DNA from: a virus
Virus record (IMG/VR): IMGVR_UViG_3300024517_000094
Location: 1 to 27,280 of that record
Strand: one strand, 5' to 3'
Length of the DNA: 27,280 bases
The translations under genes were made by a program, and so were the position numbers. The notes beneath the pieces are model-generated. The model worked only from the letters and a program-made list of their open reading frames with translations. It made no database searches and was not told where the DNA came from. Of this stretch, positions 14,051 through 21,064 are shown one piece after another (within the stretch, counting starts at the first letter, position 1; each line of letters opens with the position of its first letter).

Positions 14051-14227
14051 TTAAATGGTTGTTAATGCTTGTTTGAATTGATGCCACTCTTTTACTAACG
14101 GGTCTTTTTCAAGCCCAGCTAGTTTGGCGTATTTCATTGAGTTGCCTAATTGCTCTTTGCATCGGCTTTTAATGATGTTTGTAATTACCCTAGACCTCAA
14201 AGGACATTCGCTTAGTTCCACTTTCAT
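14051..14227 (-). CDS. Small hypothetical protein between HTH and ERF genes
   Basis: A 58-residue frame whose ATG (14227) overlaps the stop of the HTH gene (ATGA) and which ends 11 nt before the ERF start. Sequence begins MKVELSECPLRSRVITNII and ends EWHQFKQALTTI; it is helical and basic with two Cys (8 and 23). No family recognised. The stop/start overlap and exact fit between neighbours support it as a real gene. Confidence 0.6.
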   Translation of the reverse strand: MKVELSECPLRSRVITNIIKSRCKEQLGNSMKYAKLAGLEKDPLVKEWHQFKQALTTI

Positions 14228-14439
14228 TGCTCAATTAGTTTAATACCGTTAATAGTTAACCACTTCTCAGCCCGTTTCAACACCTTACTATGTTTAGGTG
14301 TGAAGCGTTTGAAGTTTCCGTTCATTACGCGGTAAGCAAAGGAGTAATTGACCTTTAGAATGTCCGCGATTTCTTTTAGCGCGCCTGAAGGTAGAGCCTT
14401 GCCGACCTTTCTGCACTTGTCTTGATTTTGTTCTTTCAT
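14224..14439 (-). CDS. Small helix-turn-helix DNA-binding protein
   Basis: A 71-residue basic protein. Residues about 16-42 (LPSGALKEIADILKVNYSFA) form a plausible helix-turn-helix, with AYRVMNGN as the second part of the recognition helix. The tail (KHSKVLKRAEKWLTING) is basic. It is the first gene of the leftward recombination/replication operon and is transcribed away from the rightward small-gene operon, so a role as switch or repressor at the 14.44-14.57 kb intergenic region is plausible. No enzymatic domain. It could also simply be a replication accessory factor. Confidence 0.65.
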   Translation of the reverse strand: MKEQNQDKCRKVGKALPSGALKEIADILKVNYSFAYRVMNGNFKRFTPKHSKVLKRAEKWLTINGIKLIEQ

Positions 14440-14519
14440 TACTTAAATAATTAGTTCGGTGCGAATCTACGGATTAGTTTTGGATTAAAAAAATATTTCA
14501 AATTATTTTCAAAACATAG

Positions 14520-14547
14520 TTGCAATTAAAAGTAATAGTTATATTTG
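14520..14547 (+). promoter_or_regulatory. Promoter for the rightward small-gene operon
   Basis: Plus-strand TTG (14520-14522), 17-nt spacer, TATATTTG (14540-14547). Expected start near 14554, 18 nt before the ATG. It carries the same upstream block (AAATTATTTTCAAAACATA then GTTGCA) as three minus-strand promoters in this window. Confidence 0.7.
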
Positions 14548-14555
14548 TCAAACAT

Positions 14556-14566
14556 TTAATAACAGA
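14556..14566 (+). repeat. Leader repeat TTAATAACAGA, copy 1
   Basis: An 11-bp sequence ending 5 nt before the ATG of the 94-aa gene. An identical copy sits at the same distance before the next gene (14875-14885) and a third occurs at 15277-15287. It may be a translation enhancer typical of AT-rich Bacteroidetes leaders, or a regulator-binding site. Confidence 0.5.
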
Positions 14567-14571
14567 ACGAG

Positions 14572-14856
14572 ATGAAAAATTTAGAAGTATCAAAAAAGTG
14601 GAACAGCTTAGACAACTCAGAGAAGTTGGAAGTTATAGAGCAAGGAATTGATTGCTTTTCCGTATCAGAAGGTAGCCTTTTCATAAGAGCATTCAGAGAT
14701 GGTAGCGTTTGCGCTTACATTCAAAAAAAAGCCGATAACCACCTAATGGCTGAGGCTGTTAGTCAAGACACATTGGCAACTCTATTTGATGCTGACCACG
14801 AATTTGAGGAAGAAGATGCTGAAGTAATTTTAACCTGGATGAACGAGCAGCTATAA
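14572..14856 (+). CDS. Acidic hypothetical protein
   Basis: A 94-residue acidic protein, first gene of the only multi-gene plus-strand operon. It starts MKNLEVSKKWNSLDNSEKLE, has a middle part (GSLFIRAFRDGSVCAYIQKK) that looks like a small beta-sheet, and ends in an acidic helix (FEEEDAEVILTWMNEQL). Its strong negative charge is compatible with a DNA mimic or inhibitor of a host protein, but that is speculation. The leader contains TTAATAACAGA ending 5 nt before the ATG, repeated before the next gene. Confidence 0.65.
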   Translation: MKNLEVSKKWNSLDNSEKLEVIEQGIDCFSVSEGSLFIRAFRDGSVCAYIQKKADNHLMAEAVSQDTLATLFDADHEFEEEDAEVILTWMNEQL

Positions 14857-14874
14857 ATAATAATTGAAAACAAC

Positions 14875-14885
14875 TTAATAACAGA
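14875..14885 (+). repeat. Leader repeat TTAATAACAGA, copy 2
   Basis: Identical to 14556-14566 and at the same distance (5 nt) from the start codon of the 92-aa gene. The following bases differ (CTAAT against ACGAG), so the match is limited to the element itself. Confidence 0.5.
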
Positions 14886-14890
14886 CTAAT

Positions 14891-15169
14891 ATGGAATTTG
14901 AATTTGAAACAACGATAGAGTTAGCAGACGTTACAATTAGATTTGACTACTCTCCCGAAGAAGCTATGGTTATGTATTACTCCGATGGTAGTGGTTATCC
15001 TGGATGCTCGGCATCCATTGATAATTACGATGTAAACTTTGAAACCAAAAAGTTTAACTCAATCACTCACAGATGGGAAGTATTTCAGCAAGACATCACA
15101 GACTTCGTTGAAGATATGGGTGTAGATATTGAAGAACTTTGCTTTGAACACATTAATAATTTAGGATAA
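14891..15169 (+). CDS. Acidic hypothetical protein
   Basis: A 92-residue, very acidic protein (MEFEFETTIELADVTIRFDY at the start), with a beta-rich first half, GSGYPGCSASIDNYDVNFETKKF in the middle and an acidic helical end (FVEDMGVDIEELCFEHI). No known motif. It shares strong acidity with the gene upstream. The stop overlaps the next start (TAATG). Confidence 0.65.
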   Translation: MEFEFETTIELADVTIRFDYSPEEAMVMYYSDGSGYPGCSASIDNYDVNFETKKFNSITHRWEVFQQDITDFVEDMGVDIEELCFEHINNLG

Positions 15170-15309
15170 TGAAATACAAAATCACAAACAACTTTGACGA
15201 ATCGTGCGTTTTCACATCGTCAACAGGTCAGGATTTAAAGGATGAAATCAGATTCTTAGCGAGGAAGCTAGGTAAGTTAATAACAGACTTTAAAATTGAA
15301 AAACTATGA
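15169..15309 (+). CDS. 46-aa hypothetical protein
   Basis: A 46-codon frame linked at both ends: TAATG overlap with the upstream stop and ATGA overlap with the next start. Sequence begins MKYKITNNFDESCVFTSSTG and ends ITDFKIEKL. Short beta-then-helix pattern; no family recognised. Its 3' part contains the third copy of TTAATAACAGA (15277-15287), 18 nt before the next gene's ATG. Confidence 0.6.
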   Translation: MKYKITNNFDESCVFTSSTGQDLKDEIRFLARKLGKLITDFKIEKL

Positions 15310-15572
15310 ACATCTATTACAACCAAACTCAAGATGCAGCCGTGCTGGATTATTTTAATCGTTACGATAATTTAGGCGCAACGCCTGAGAGAGTTCTACG
15401 CCACTTTAGGATAATGGAGAAGCTATCGGAACGAAGATGGCACAACACGCCCGTTGGTAGCATACGAAGGTCTTTCAGCAACCTAAAGAACAAGGGCTTA
15501 ATCCATAAATCAGAAGTTAAGATAACTGGAGATTACGGTAAGCCCGTTACGGTTTGGCATTTGACCGAATAA
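15306..15572 (+). CDS. Predicted winged-helix DNA-binding protein
   Basis: An 88-residue protein, last gene of the plus-strand operon. The order of elements fits a winged helix: helix 1 AAVLDYFNRY, GATPERVLRHF, recognition helix VGSIRRSFSNLKNKGLIHK, then a two-strand wing EVKITGDYGKPVTVWHLTE. The phrase 'S(I/V)RRxxxxLxxxGLI' with a final 'G..V.VW.L' is common in small phage wHTH proteins. It probably binds DNA as a transcription regulator. Its targets are unknown; the operon's own promoter and the facing HTH gene are candidates. Confidence 0.65.
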   Translation: MNIYYNQTQDAAVLDYFNRYDNLGATPERVLRHFRIMEKLSERRWHNTPVGSIRRSFSNLKNKGLIHKSEVKITGDYGKPVTVWHLTE

Positions 15573-15574
15573 TT

Positions 15575-15647
15575 ATACAAATGAAGTAATCGACTGTGTT
15601 ATTTGTATGGTAACAACATTGTGATTCACAACATTGTGAGTTACTTC
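15575..15647. terminator. Convergent intergenic region with stem-loops and a 12-bp direct repeat
   Basis: The region separates the end of the rightward operon from the end of the leftward lysis genes. It holds nested inverted repeats: ATACAAAT (15575-15582) with ATTTGTAT (15601-15608), GAAGTAA (15583-15589) with TTACTTC (15641-15647), and TTGTG-ATT-CACAA inside. It also has ACAACATTGTGA twice (15613-15624, 15628-15639). No long T-run follows, so it is a possible two-way terminator rather than a textbook one. Confidence 0.45.
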
Positions 15648-16279
15648 TTTAACCGAATGACCTGCCCAGCGCGAAGGGTTACAAAGTGACTTGAGCCTGC
15701 CATATATCCAACAGAAAAGTAAGTTCCTGATTTGAACTTTAGACCGATGTCTGCACCAACGTAGAAACTATTGAATTGATTAGCGTAAGTCATTCCCAAA
15801 CCACTTTGGAAGGATGCGATTAGTTGGAACTTGTCAGGCTTGTAGGTGTTGATTGTAACGGGTCGGAGTACCTTGTAACTAAAGCCACGCCCCACTACCT
15901 TATTTCTAAAGATAGTGTCTTGAATAACGGCTTGTAAGGAACTATCTCTAATAGTGTCGATATACGTAACCGCTTGCGTTAGATAGTGGCTTAAAATGGC
16001 TGTGGTGTCTATTGGTTGGTCGTTGTAGATGTAAACCGTTGACCCGTTAAGATAGATAGTATCTTGAATGGTTGCGCTAGGTAGCCATCTTACCACTTCC
16101 TTTTCAACTATAATCGTATCAGGCAATGGCAAACGCGATTTAATCACGCGCTCAATTGAATCGTAGTTTATTTCGGTACGGTCGGGTTGTAGTGTAGTGT
16201 CTCCACAACCGCGCGTTAGTATCAGCGCAACTATAACGGCTGCAAGTACAGCTATTATAATCAGATTCGATTTGTTCAT
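15641..16279 (-). CDS. Membrane-anchored periplasmic protein, possible lysis accessory
   Basis: A 212-residue protein with one N-terminal transmembrane helix (LIIIAVLAAVIVALIL, about 6-21) followed by RGCG. A long extracytoplasmic part has repeated DTI/DTT phrases, and the C-terminus alternates strands (GADIGLKFKSGTYFSVGYM). Similar single-pass proteins lie next to lysis genes in many Bacteroidetes phages, where they are annotated as hypothetical. Its gene overlaps the DUF5675 gene (ATGA), consistent with a lysis module, and a spanin-like task is possible. The family is not recognised with certainty. The Cys at about 25 lies just after the hydrophobic helix, but no proper lipobox is present. 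Confidence 0.6.
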   Translation of the reverse strand: MNKSNLIIIAVLAAVIVALILTRGCGDTTLQPDRTEINYDSIERVIKSRLPLPDTIIVEKEVVRWLPSATIQDTIYLNGSTVYIYNDQPIDTTAILSHYLTQAVTYIDTIRDSSLQAVIQDTIFRNKVVGRGFSYKVLRPVTINTYKPDKFQLIASFQSGLGMTYANQFNSFYVGADIGLKFKSGTYFSVGYMAGSSHFVTLRAGQVIRLKK

Positions 16280-16710
16280 TGGGTTACTTCCAAAACAAAC
16301 CCGTCAGGAGCAACTTCTAATAGCTTGTTTAACGTTGATTTGCTGGAAGTAATATCTGCCAAACCATCACCATCTAAATCAACAAAAGCCTTGCCGACTA
16401 AGATACAACCGCGAATATCTGACTTGCCGCTTTTCGGGTTTAATGACCCTGCGTAGTTGCCTTGATGGATTAGGATGAACGAACGACCAGGAACATCATT
16501 AACAATAAAGTGTTTAGGGTATTTTGCTGAAGTCCGAAAGTCCACATCATAATAACCTTCAGGTATGCAACTCACGTTCCTTTGGTTGTCTAACCACGGC
16601 AACTCCAAAGTGCGACATTTGAAAACTTCATCTCCCGTTTCTTCGTCCGTTAGCGTTAAAGTTCCGTGTGTTTGTTTAGGGTAATATTCGCGGCAAAGTG
16701 TAGCTATCAT
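16276..16710 (-). CDS. DUF5675 family protein, YkuD-like active-site pattern
   Basis: A 144-residue protein of the DUF5675 family, frequent beside lysis genes of phages. Family landmarks: TLELPWLDNQRNVSCIPEGYY (about 34-54), VPGRSFILIHQGN (73-85) and SDIRGCILVG (97-106). His 82 and Cys 102 are arranged like the His and SxGC Cys of YkuD L,D-transpeptidases, enzymes acting on peptidoglycan crosslinks. Enzyme activity on the cell wall is therefore an attractive inference, but the family's function is not established. It lies between the fibre genes and the membrane-anchored protein and overlaps both neighbours by 4 nt. No signal peptide is visible. Confidence 0.8.
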   Translation of the reverse strand: MIATLCREYYPKQTHGTLTLTDEETGDEVFKCRTLELPWLDNQRNVSCIPEGYYDVDFRTSAKYPKHFIVNDVPGRSFILIHQGNYAGSLNPKSGKSDIRGCILVGKAFVDLDGDGLADITSSKSTLNKLLEVAPDGFVLEVTQ

Positions 16711-16925
16711 AACACTAAGTTTCCTTGTTCGTCAATTTCTGGAATGATGCCATATTCTAGCAGTCTCGCAATCCAAACTGATTCTTCTATTGTTGTTTCC
16801 CAAACTTGAATAGTGTCTGTGCGCTGATTCGGGTCTGTCCATCCGTAACCAATTACAGATTCTTTGTCATCGCCATCGAATGTAATCCAATAAGTTCGAA
16901 CGGGTGGGTTTATAATACTGTTCAT
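16707..16925 (-). CDS. Small hypothetical protein
   Basis: A 72-residue protein (MNSIINPPVRTYWITFDGDD at the start) with a GYGWTDPNQRTDTIQVWETT middle and an end reading GIIPEIDEQGNLVL. Beta-rich, no membrane segment. It lies between the fibre gene and the DUF5675 gene and overlaps the latter (ATGA). Possibly a small chaperone or accessory of the fibre, but no family is recognised. Confidence 0.6.
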   Translation of the reverse strand: MNSIINPPVRTYWITFDGDDKESVIGYGWTDPNQRTDTIQVWETTIEESVWIARLLEYGIIPEIDEQGNLVL

Positions 16926-16935
16926 TTTCTAAATT

Positions 16936-17895
16936 TTAAATTCCACCGCCATCAGTAATTGTCCAACCATAAGTTGAGATAAGGCTTGTTCTTGCTGTTT
17001 CGGCAGCCGAACCAAGTGTATATGTTGATGTTCCAAAATGAAAGGCAACCGCATTAGTTGGTGCTTGTGCCTCCCACGCAACGAGCGTAGCATCATAATT
17101 TGCAGTTGAAAGTGTGCAATTGGCGAATGTGTTTCCTCCTCCTGTAATCGCTCCTATTGTCCAAGTGTCAACGCCTAAACCTTCGAATAAAGGATTTATG
17201 TTAAATACTCCGTTTAAATTTCCTTGCGGAATCCAACCGCTAACATCCGCCAAAGCACCTAATGCGCAACTTCTTAAACCATCGTTCCAATTCGTAACTC
17301 CGCTAACATCCCACGTTGAAAGGTCTTGGTTGCCTAGTGGTGTATTCAAAAAGGCTTGTCTTATATTAGTAACTCCACTATGGATTATTCCTTCAACATT
17401 TCCGATAAACGAAGTACATGAGTTAAGGAATAGATTAAAGTTTGTACATACTGAAAAATCCCACAATGAGAAGTTTACACTCGTTAGACTACTGCAATTG
17501 GAAAACATTGCTTTAGCAGCATTTGCGTGTGATATAACAGGAATGTCTGTCGCTGAAACATCAAGATTAGAACACCCGTGAAAAACCCTTATGCCTGCAA
17601 AATCAAAAGTTCCCCAATTACTCACATCTGAAATCTTTGCTTTATCGCCACCGTTAAAAAAAGCAAATGTGTTAATCGTTCCCGAAATGGTAATAGTCTT
17701 AATACCTGCAACTGCGTATGTGTGGGTGTTTGAAGTGTTCACCGTTCCATCACCCCAATCAACAGTAGCTATTCCTGATGTCATTGGTAACACAATAGTA
17801 TCTGATGCCGAACCCGCTTGCGTAGTGTCCCAAATAGATATGAAGTTCGGGTTGACTGAAGAAAAGCTATTGAAATATGTAAACCGCCTAGACAT
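16936..17895 (-). CDS. Tail fibre / adhesin with PKD-like and BspA-like (DUF285) regions
   Basis: A 319-residue, Asn/Ser/Thr-rich protein. Residues about 30-75 look like a PKD domain: GIATVDWGDGTVNT, then HTYAVAGIKTITISG. The middle (about 85-270) has repeated elements of the BspA/DUF285 type: MFSNCSSLTSVNFSLWDFS, then LSTWDVSGVTNW and LADVSGWIP, each about 25 residues. These domains occur on surface proteins that bind other cells. In a phage this suggests receptor binding by a tail fibre. The start overlaps the end of the previous gene by 8 nt. The pairing of a T/S-rich structural gene and this one resembles a fibre-plus-tip module. Confidence 0.75.
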   Translation of the reverse strand: MSRRFTYFNSFSSVNPNFISIWDTTQAGSASDTIVLPMTSGIATVDWGDGTVNTSNTHTYAVAGIKTITISGTINTFAFFNGGDKAKISDVSNWGTFDFAGIRVFHGCSNLDVSATDIPVISHANAAKAMFSNCSSLTSVNFSLWDFSVCTNFNLFLNSCTSFIGNVEGIIHSGVTNIRQAFLNTPLGNQDLSTWDVSGVTNWNDGLRSCALGALADVSGWIPQGNLNGVFNINPLFEGLGVDTWTIGAITGGGNTFANCTLSTANYDATLVAWEAQAPTNAVAFHFGTSTYTLGSAAETARTSLISTYGWTITDGGGI

Positions 17896-18772
17896 ACGTT
17901 CCTGTTATTTTAGCGAATCCAGCACCCGTTGTAATCGTTCTTTTGGCTGCAATGGTATCTCCAATTGATAACGCTGTTGGATTAACGAACGCGGCAAACC
18001 CCCCACCGTTTACATTGTAGGTAATATCTCCACTACTTCCATCGTCTGAAGTGCTTGTGAATGTTCCTGCGTTGTCTGAATCAATGGTTAGTGTTCCCGT
18101 TTCATCGTTTGTCGCTTCAAATCCAAACTTGATGAACAGGCTTTTAACTTGTGGTGTACACGTAAGATTTTGAACACTTGGAACACTTGAAGTAGTACCA
18201 TCAGAATCTGTGAATGTAATATCAGGCAGAACTAAACTACCTTCAGCCGCAACCGTAGCCGAATAACTAGCATCTGAATTAGCAACCGTTGCATCGTCAA
18301 CCCTCCAATATTGCCCTTGTTTACTACCTACTAATGTTGCGCCCGTTTCTTGTCTCACCTCAATATTTTCGGTGTCACCCGAAGGTATGTTTTCCATAAA
18401 AACACCGTTAACATTAACGGTTGCATCTGCACAAACCGCGCTAGTAACTTCCCACGAATCACCATCCCAAGCACCTGAAGGTGAGCCGTCAAGGTTTACG
18501 ACCAAATCAACCGAACCTTCAGCGACAACCGAACCAGTTGACCCTAAACTATTACCGTTTACCGTAACTGTAGAATCTACAATAACCGAAGGATTTGCTT
18601 CAGTTCCAACAGGATTAGCCGCGCTATCAGTAATCACTTGGTTGTTAGTTCCACCACTTACAATAGTCCCAATTGTTACCCCGTTTATTTGCTCGGTAAC
18701 GTCAGCACCGTCTATAACTGTTACTGAATTAGTTGATGCGGTAATTGTTGTTTTGCTCTTTACGCTGGTCAT
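17888..18772 (-). CDS. Ser/Thr/Gly-rich tail fibre-like structural protein
   Basis: A 294-residue, low-complexity, beta-rich protein with repeated V/T/S strands (NGVTIGTIVSGGT, STVTVNGNSLGSTG). It contains the phrase VANSDASYSATVAAEGSLVL-PDITFTDSDG (about 162-191), which matches a pattern I know from tail or appendage proteins of Bacteroidetes phages ('NSDxxY..(T/S)V.A.GxL.LPDI'). Only scattered charged residues, no enzymatic motif. It sits between the BppU-like gene and the PKD/BspA fibre gene and overlaps both. A role in the tail fibre or baseplate is likely. Confidence 0.7.
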   Translation of the reverse strand: MTSVKSKTTITASTNSVTVIDGADVTEQINGVTIGTIVSGGTNNQVITDSAANPVGTEANPSVIVDSTVTVNGNSLGSTGSVVAEGSVDLVVNLDGSPSGAWDGDSWEVTSAVCADATVNVNGVFMENIPSGDTENIEVRQETGATLVGSKQGQYWRVDDATVANSDASYSATVAAEGSLVLPDITFTDSDGTTSSVPSVQNLTCTPQVKSLFIKFGFEATNDETGTLTIDSDNAGTFTSTSDDGSSGDITYNVNGGGFAAFVNPTALSIGDTIAAKRTITTGAGFAKITGTYV

Positions 18773-19149
18773 TGCTTAGAGTAGTTTGATTTGATTACAT
18801 CGTATAGATAGACTTCGCCCATTGTTTTGTACCCAGCTGTTAAAACAGAATCGTCAATATTAATGTACCATTCTAAATATACTTTTCCAGCGTTCCAAGT
18901 TTTTGAATCTGATTCGAGTATCTGAATTTGATACTCTCCTGGGTTGGCTGTTGGTGTTGCGACTCCCCAACCCGTAGGCGCGTTCTCTTTGAACTTCATT
19001 AGCGTGTTGCCGCTTCCATCTTTTATAATGTAACGAACGTCATTGATAGCCGCAAAAGGAATAGCTACATCTGCGGAATCAGTATGCTCAATAGTTATCA
19101 CATCACTTTCTCCCGTGTAAAGTGTTTTAAGTGCTGTTGGTGTTGCCAT
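18769..19149 (-). CDS. Small structural protein resembling baseplate/BppU N-terminal domain
   Basis: A 126-residue beta-rich protein. The first part (LYTGESDVITIEHTDSADVAIPFAAINDVRYIIKDGSG) and NPGEYQIQILESDSKTWNAGKVYLEWYI recall the N-terminal domain of BppU-like baseplate proteins, which attach fibres to the baseplate. The start overlaps the stop of the previous gene (TAATG) and the stop overlaps the fibre gene (ATGA). Fit with the surrounding fibre genes supports a tail role. Family assignment is tentative. Confidence 0.6.
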   Translation of the reverse strand: MATPTALKTLYTGESDVITIEHTDSADVAIPFAAINDVRYIIKDGSGNTLMKFKENAPTGWGVATPTANPGEYQIQILESDSKTWNAGKVYLEWYINIDDSVLTAGYKTMGEVYLYDVIKSNYSKQ

Positions 19150-19481
19150 TACTTATTTTTGTTCAATGGTTTTTCTTTGCCTTTTGGCGTTCCGATTATA
19201 TTGTGAATTGCCATAGTCAACTCATTTACCTCAAGTTTCAAAGAGTTAATCACATCAGCCATTGCGCTATTTTCTTCCGCACAATCTTTTCTTTCTTGTC
19301 GGCTAATCGTCAACTCGTTTTTTGTAAACTCAGCGAACTCTTTATATTCGGTTTTCAAAACCTGCAATTCCTTCACAGCTTCAGATTTGGCGGCTTGTTT
19401 TTGAGCAAAATAACCCACAACTACTCCTCCCGTTCCTCCTCCTAATACCTTCATTGCTGCGGCTAATAATGCGCTATCCAT
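19149..19481 (-). CDS. Membrane/coiled-coil protein, holin or spanin candidate
   Basis: A 110-residue protein. An N-terminal Ala/Gly-rich hydrophobic segment (LLAAAMKVLGGGTGGVVVGYF, about 4-25) could enter the membrane. It is followed by a long charged coiled coil (about 27-95, EAVKELQVLKTEYKEFAEFT, SRQERKDCAEENSAMADVI) and a lysine-rich tail. This layout is seen in small phage lysis proteins and in phage anchor proteins. It lies in the late operon between structural genes, not next to the DUF5675 gene. Weak TM character means a purely structural role is also possible. Confidence 0.5.
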   Translation of the reverse strand: MDSALLAAAMKVLGGGTGGVVVGYFAQKQAAKSEAVKELQVLKTEYKEFAEFTKNELTISRQERKDCAEENSAMADVINSLKLEVNELTMAIHNIIGTPKGKEKPLNKNK

Positions 19482-19485
19482 TTGA

Positions 19486-19866
19486 TTAAGCTGATTTGAC
19501 GTAAAATTTAACTTTGCAAATATAACTCATTGCCGTGTCAGTATAAAAGTCTGTTGTTGCAGATGACTCCACATTGCTTTTAATACCAGTCAGAACAGCG
19601 TAACAAGTAACCGTGTTTGAAGTGTCAAATTCAGCCGTAACTAAATCCGTTACTTGCTTGTTAATCCCGATTGTTCCGTTTGCAATTATAGCTAGTAAAG
19701 TAGTTGACGGGTCGGCATTTTCAACCGTTGATTTCAAAACGCTCAAAGTTCGTTCCGTAGATACATATTCGTAATCTGCGAATGATGAAACAGAAACAGC
19801 CGTAAAGTCTGATGGTATTCGCGAAGATGGCAATTGTACTAATGTACCTGCGTTGGTGAGTGCCAT
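19486..19866 (-). CDS. Small virion structural protein
   Basis: A 126-residue, Thr/Ser/Ala-rich protein (MALTNAGTLVQLPSSRIPSD at the start). It is mainly beta with a central helix and has no motif beyond general similarity to small phage structural proteins. It starts 2 nt after the 167-aa gene in the head/tail operon. Role not determined; a neck, decoration or tail component is inferred from position. Confidence 0.6.
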   Translation of the reverse strand: MALTNAGTLVQLPSSRIPSDFTAVSVSSFADYEYVSTERTLSVLKSTVENADPSTTLLAIIANGTIGINKQVTDLVTAEFDTSNTVTCYAVLTGIKSNVESSATTDFYTDTAMSYICKVKFYVKSA

Positions 19867-19868
19867 TG

Positions 19869-20372
19869 TTACAGTTCAATTATTCGGTAAGTAACGTATA
19901 TTTTAATATCGCTATCTCCAGCCGTGGGATCTCCACTTGCAACCTTTACATTTAGTGCGGCATTATCAACTAACTGAGTAGCCGTTGCAGAAGCTAAAGT
20001 AGTAGCATCCGCAAACCTTCTTATTGTTGATGCTGAGTTCTTAATAACCGTTGATGCTTGGTTATCTGTTGCTCCAGCGGTTATCAATTCAAGGCTTGTA
20101 TTGGTCGCGTAGGTAGCTGAAACATAAACCATTTTCATTGATGCACTCATAACCTCAATAGCAAACCCTACTCCAGGGGCGGCTACTATTTCTATTGGTG
20201 TCGTGTTCAAATGTAAAACGTCAGCCGTTGCAATAGTTAGTGATGCCGACTTAACGCAAACGCATTCAGCGTTACTATTCATCGTGTCAATTAAAGCCGT
20301 AAAATGCTCTTGCTTTGGCGTTTTACCTCGCTCAAAATAACTCTTTAGTACCGTCTTTGTAAAAATTGCCAT
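19869..20372 (-). CDS. Virion structural protein, fibre-like N-terminus
   Basis: A 167-residue protein. The first 30 residues (MAIFTKTVLKSYFERGKTPK followed by QEHFTALIDTM) match a phrase often found at the start of collar, tail fibre or appendage proteins of Bacteroidetes phages ('LKsYFqxGxxPTxxxFxxLIDx'). The rest is Ala/Thr/Val-rich with beta strands and ends SDIKIYVTYRIIEL. Its ATG overlaps the stop of the DUF6712-like gene (TAATG). A neck appendage or fibre-attachment function is plausible; no enzymatic sign. Confidence 0.6.
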   Translation of the reverse strand: MAIFTKTVLKSYFERGKTPKQEHFTALIDTMNSNAECVCVKSASLTIATADVLHLNTTPIEIVAAPGVGFAIEVMSASMKMVYVSATYATNTSLELITAGATDNQASTVIKNSASTIRRFADATTLASATATQLVDNAALNVKVASGDPTAGDSDIKIYVTYRIIEL

Positions 20373-21064
20373 TATCCTGTGTATATTATTTTACCGTTCT
20401 CATTAGTTAGGTAGATTCGTTCTCCCAATTTGTTTCCTATTCCTTTGCCAATCCCTCTAATCTGAAACCTTGAACGCTTTTGAACGTGGTCAACTTCGCT
20501 ATAAACAACGCCATCTAGTACGTTATCTTGCTCATCCAAATAGTTAAGCATCGCTCTTCTTTTTAAGTCGCGTTGATTCTTCCAATAGTTCAGGAATGCC
20601 TGTAAATTATTGCCCGATACTGGTTGAGCCGTTTCGTTTGAAATCTGTTGTAATCCTTGGTGTGATACGTTCACACCTGCGTTAACTGAATAGCCGTAAA
20701 ACGTAGCGTGTGCTAGATATGGTTGCACGTAATTGACAAAGAACGTTCCATGCTCTAATTCCTCCCAATCGGTTGTGTTATCCGTAGTTGGTTTTGAATC
20801 GCTGTTCGTTGTCACCGATTTCCACATCTTGAGAATACCAACTTCAGTCTCGTTTACCTTGTCATCTTCAACGTAACTATTCGTAACGCTCCACGCTTTC
20901 ACATCTTCGGCTGCAAGTGTGTCAAGTACCGTGTAAAGGGCTGAAGGTAGCGTTGCGCGTAGTTGCTCCAAAGGTGGATAGATATACGGTAAAACCTTGT
21001 CATCTGAAACGTTGACGTTAATGGGTATTACTTTCGATTCAACCAAATATAGTTTGTCAATCAT
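20372..21064 (-). CDS. DUF6712-like protein, probable head-tail connector
   Basis: A 230-residue protein placed directly after the portal gene (ATGA overlap). It starts MIDKLYLVESKVIPINVNVS, continues KVLPYIYPPLEQLRATLPSA, and has a helical C-terminal half (FLNYWKNQRDLKRRAMLNYLDEQ). This matches my memory of the DUF6712 family of Bacteroidetes phages, thought to be head-completion or connector proteins because of its place next to portal or capsid genes. The connector role is inferred from position; no motif proves it. Confidence 0.65.
   Translation of the reverse strand: MIDKLYLVESKVIPINVNVSDDKVLPYIYPPLEQLRATLPSALYTVLDTLAAEDVKAWSVTNSYVEDDKVNETEVGILKMWKSVTTNSDSKPTTDNTTDWEELEHGTFFVNYVQPYLAHATFYGYSVNAGVNVSHQGLQQISNETAQPVSGNNLQAFLNYWKNQRDLKRRAMLNYLDEQDNVLDGVVYSEVDHVQKRSRFQIRGIGKGIGNKLGERIYLTNENGKIIYTG

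Noticed and set aside
17114-18779. Long open frames on the plus strand opposite the two fibre genes.
   Set aside because: They are antisense to repetitive T/S/N-rich fibre genes, have biased composition, and no start signals.
19517-19524. TATATTTG on the minus strand ahead of the 110-aa membrane/coiled-coil gene.
   Set aside because: It lies inside the 3' end of the preceding coding sequence and lacks a TTG at the -33 distance; chance is likely.
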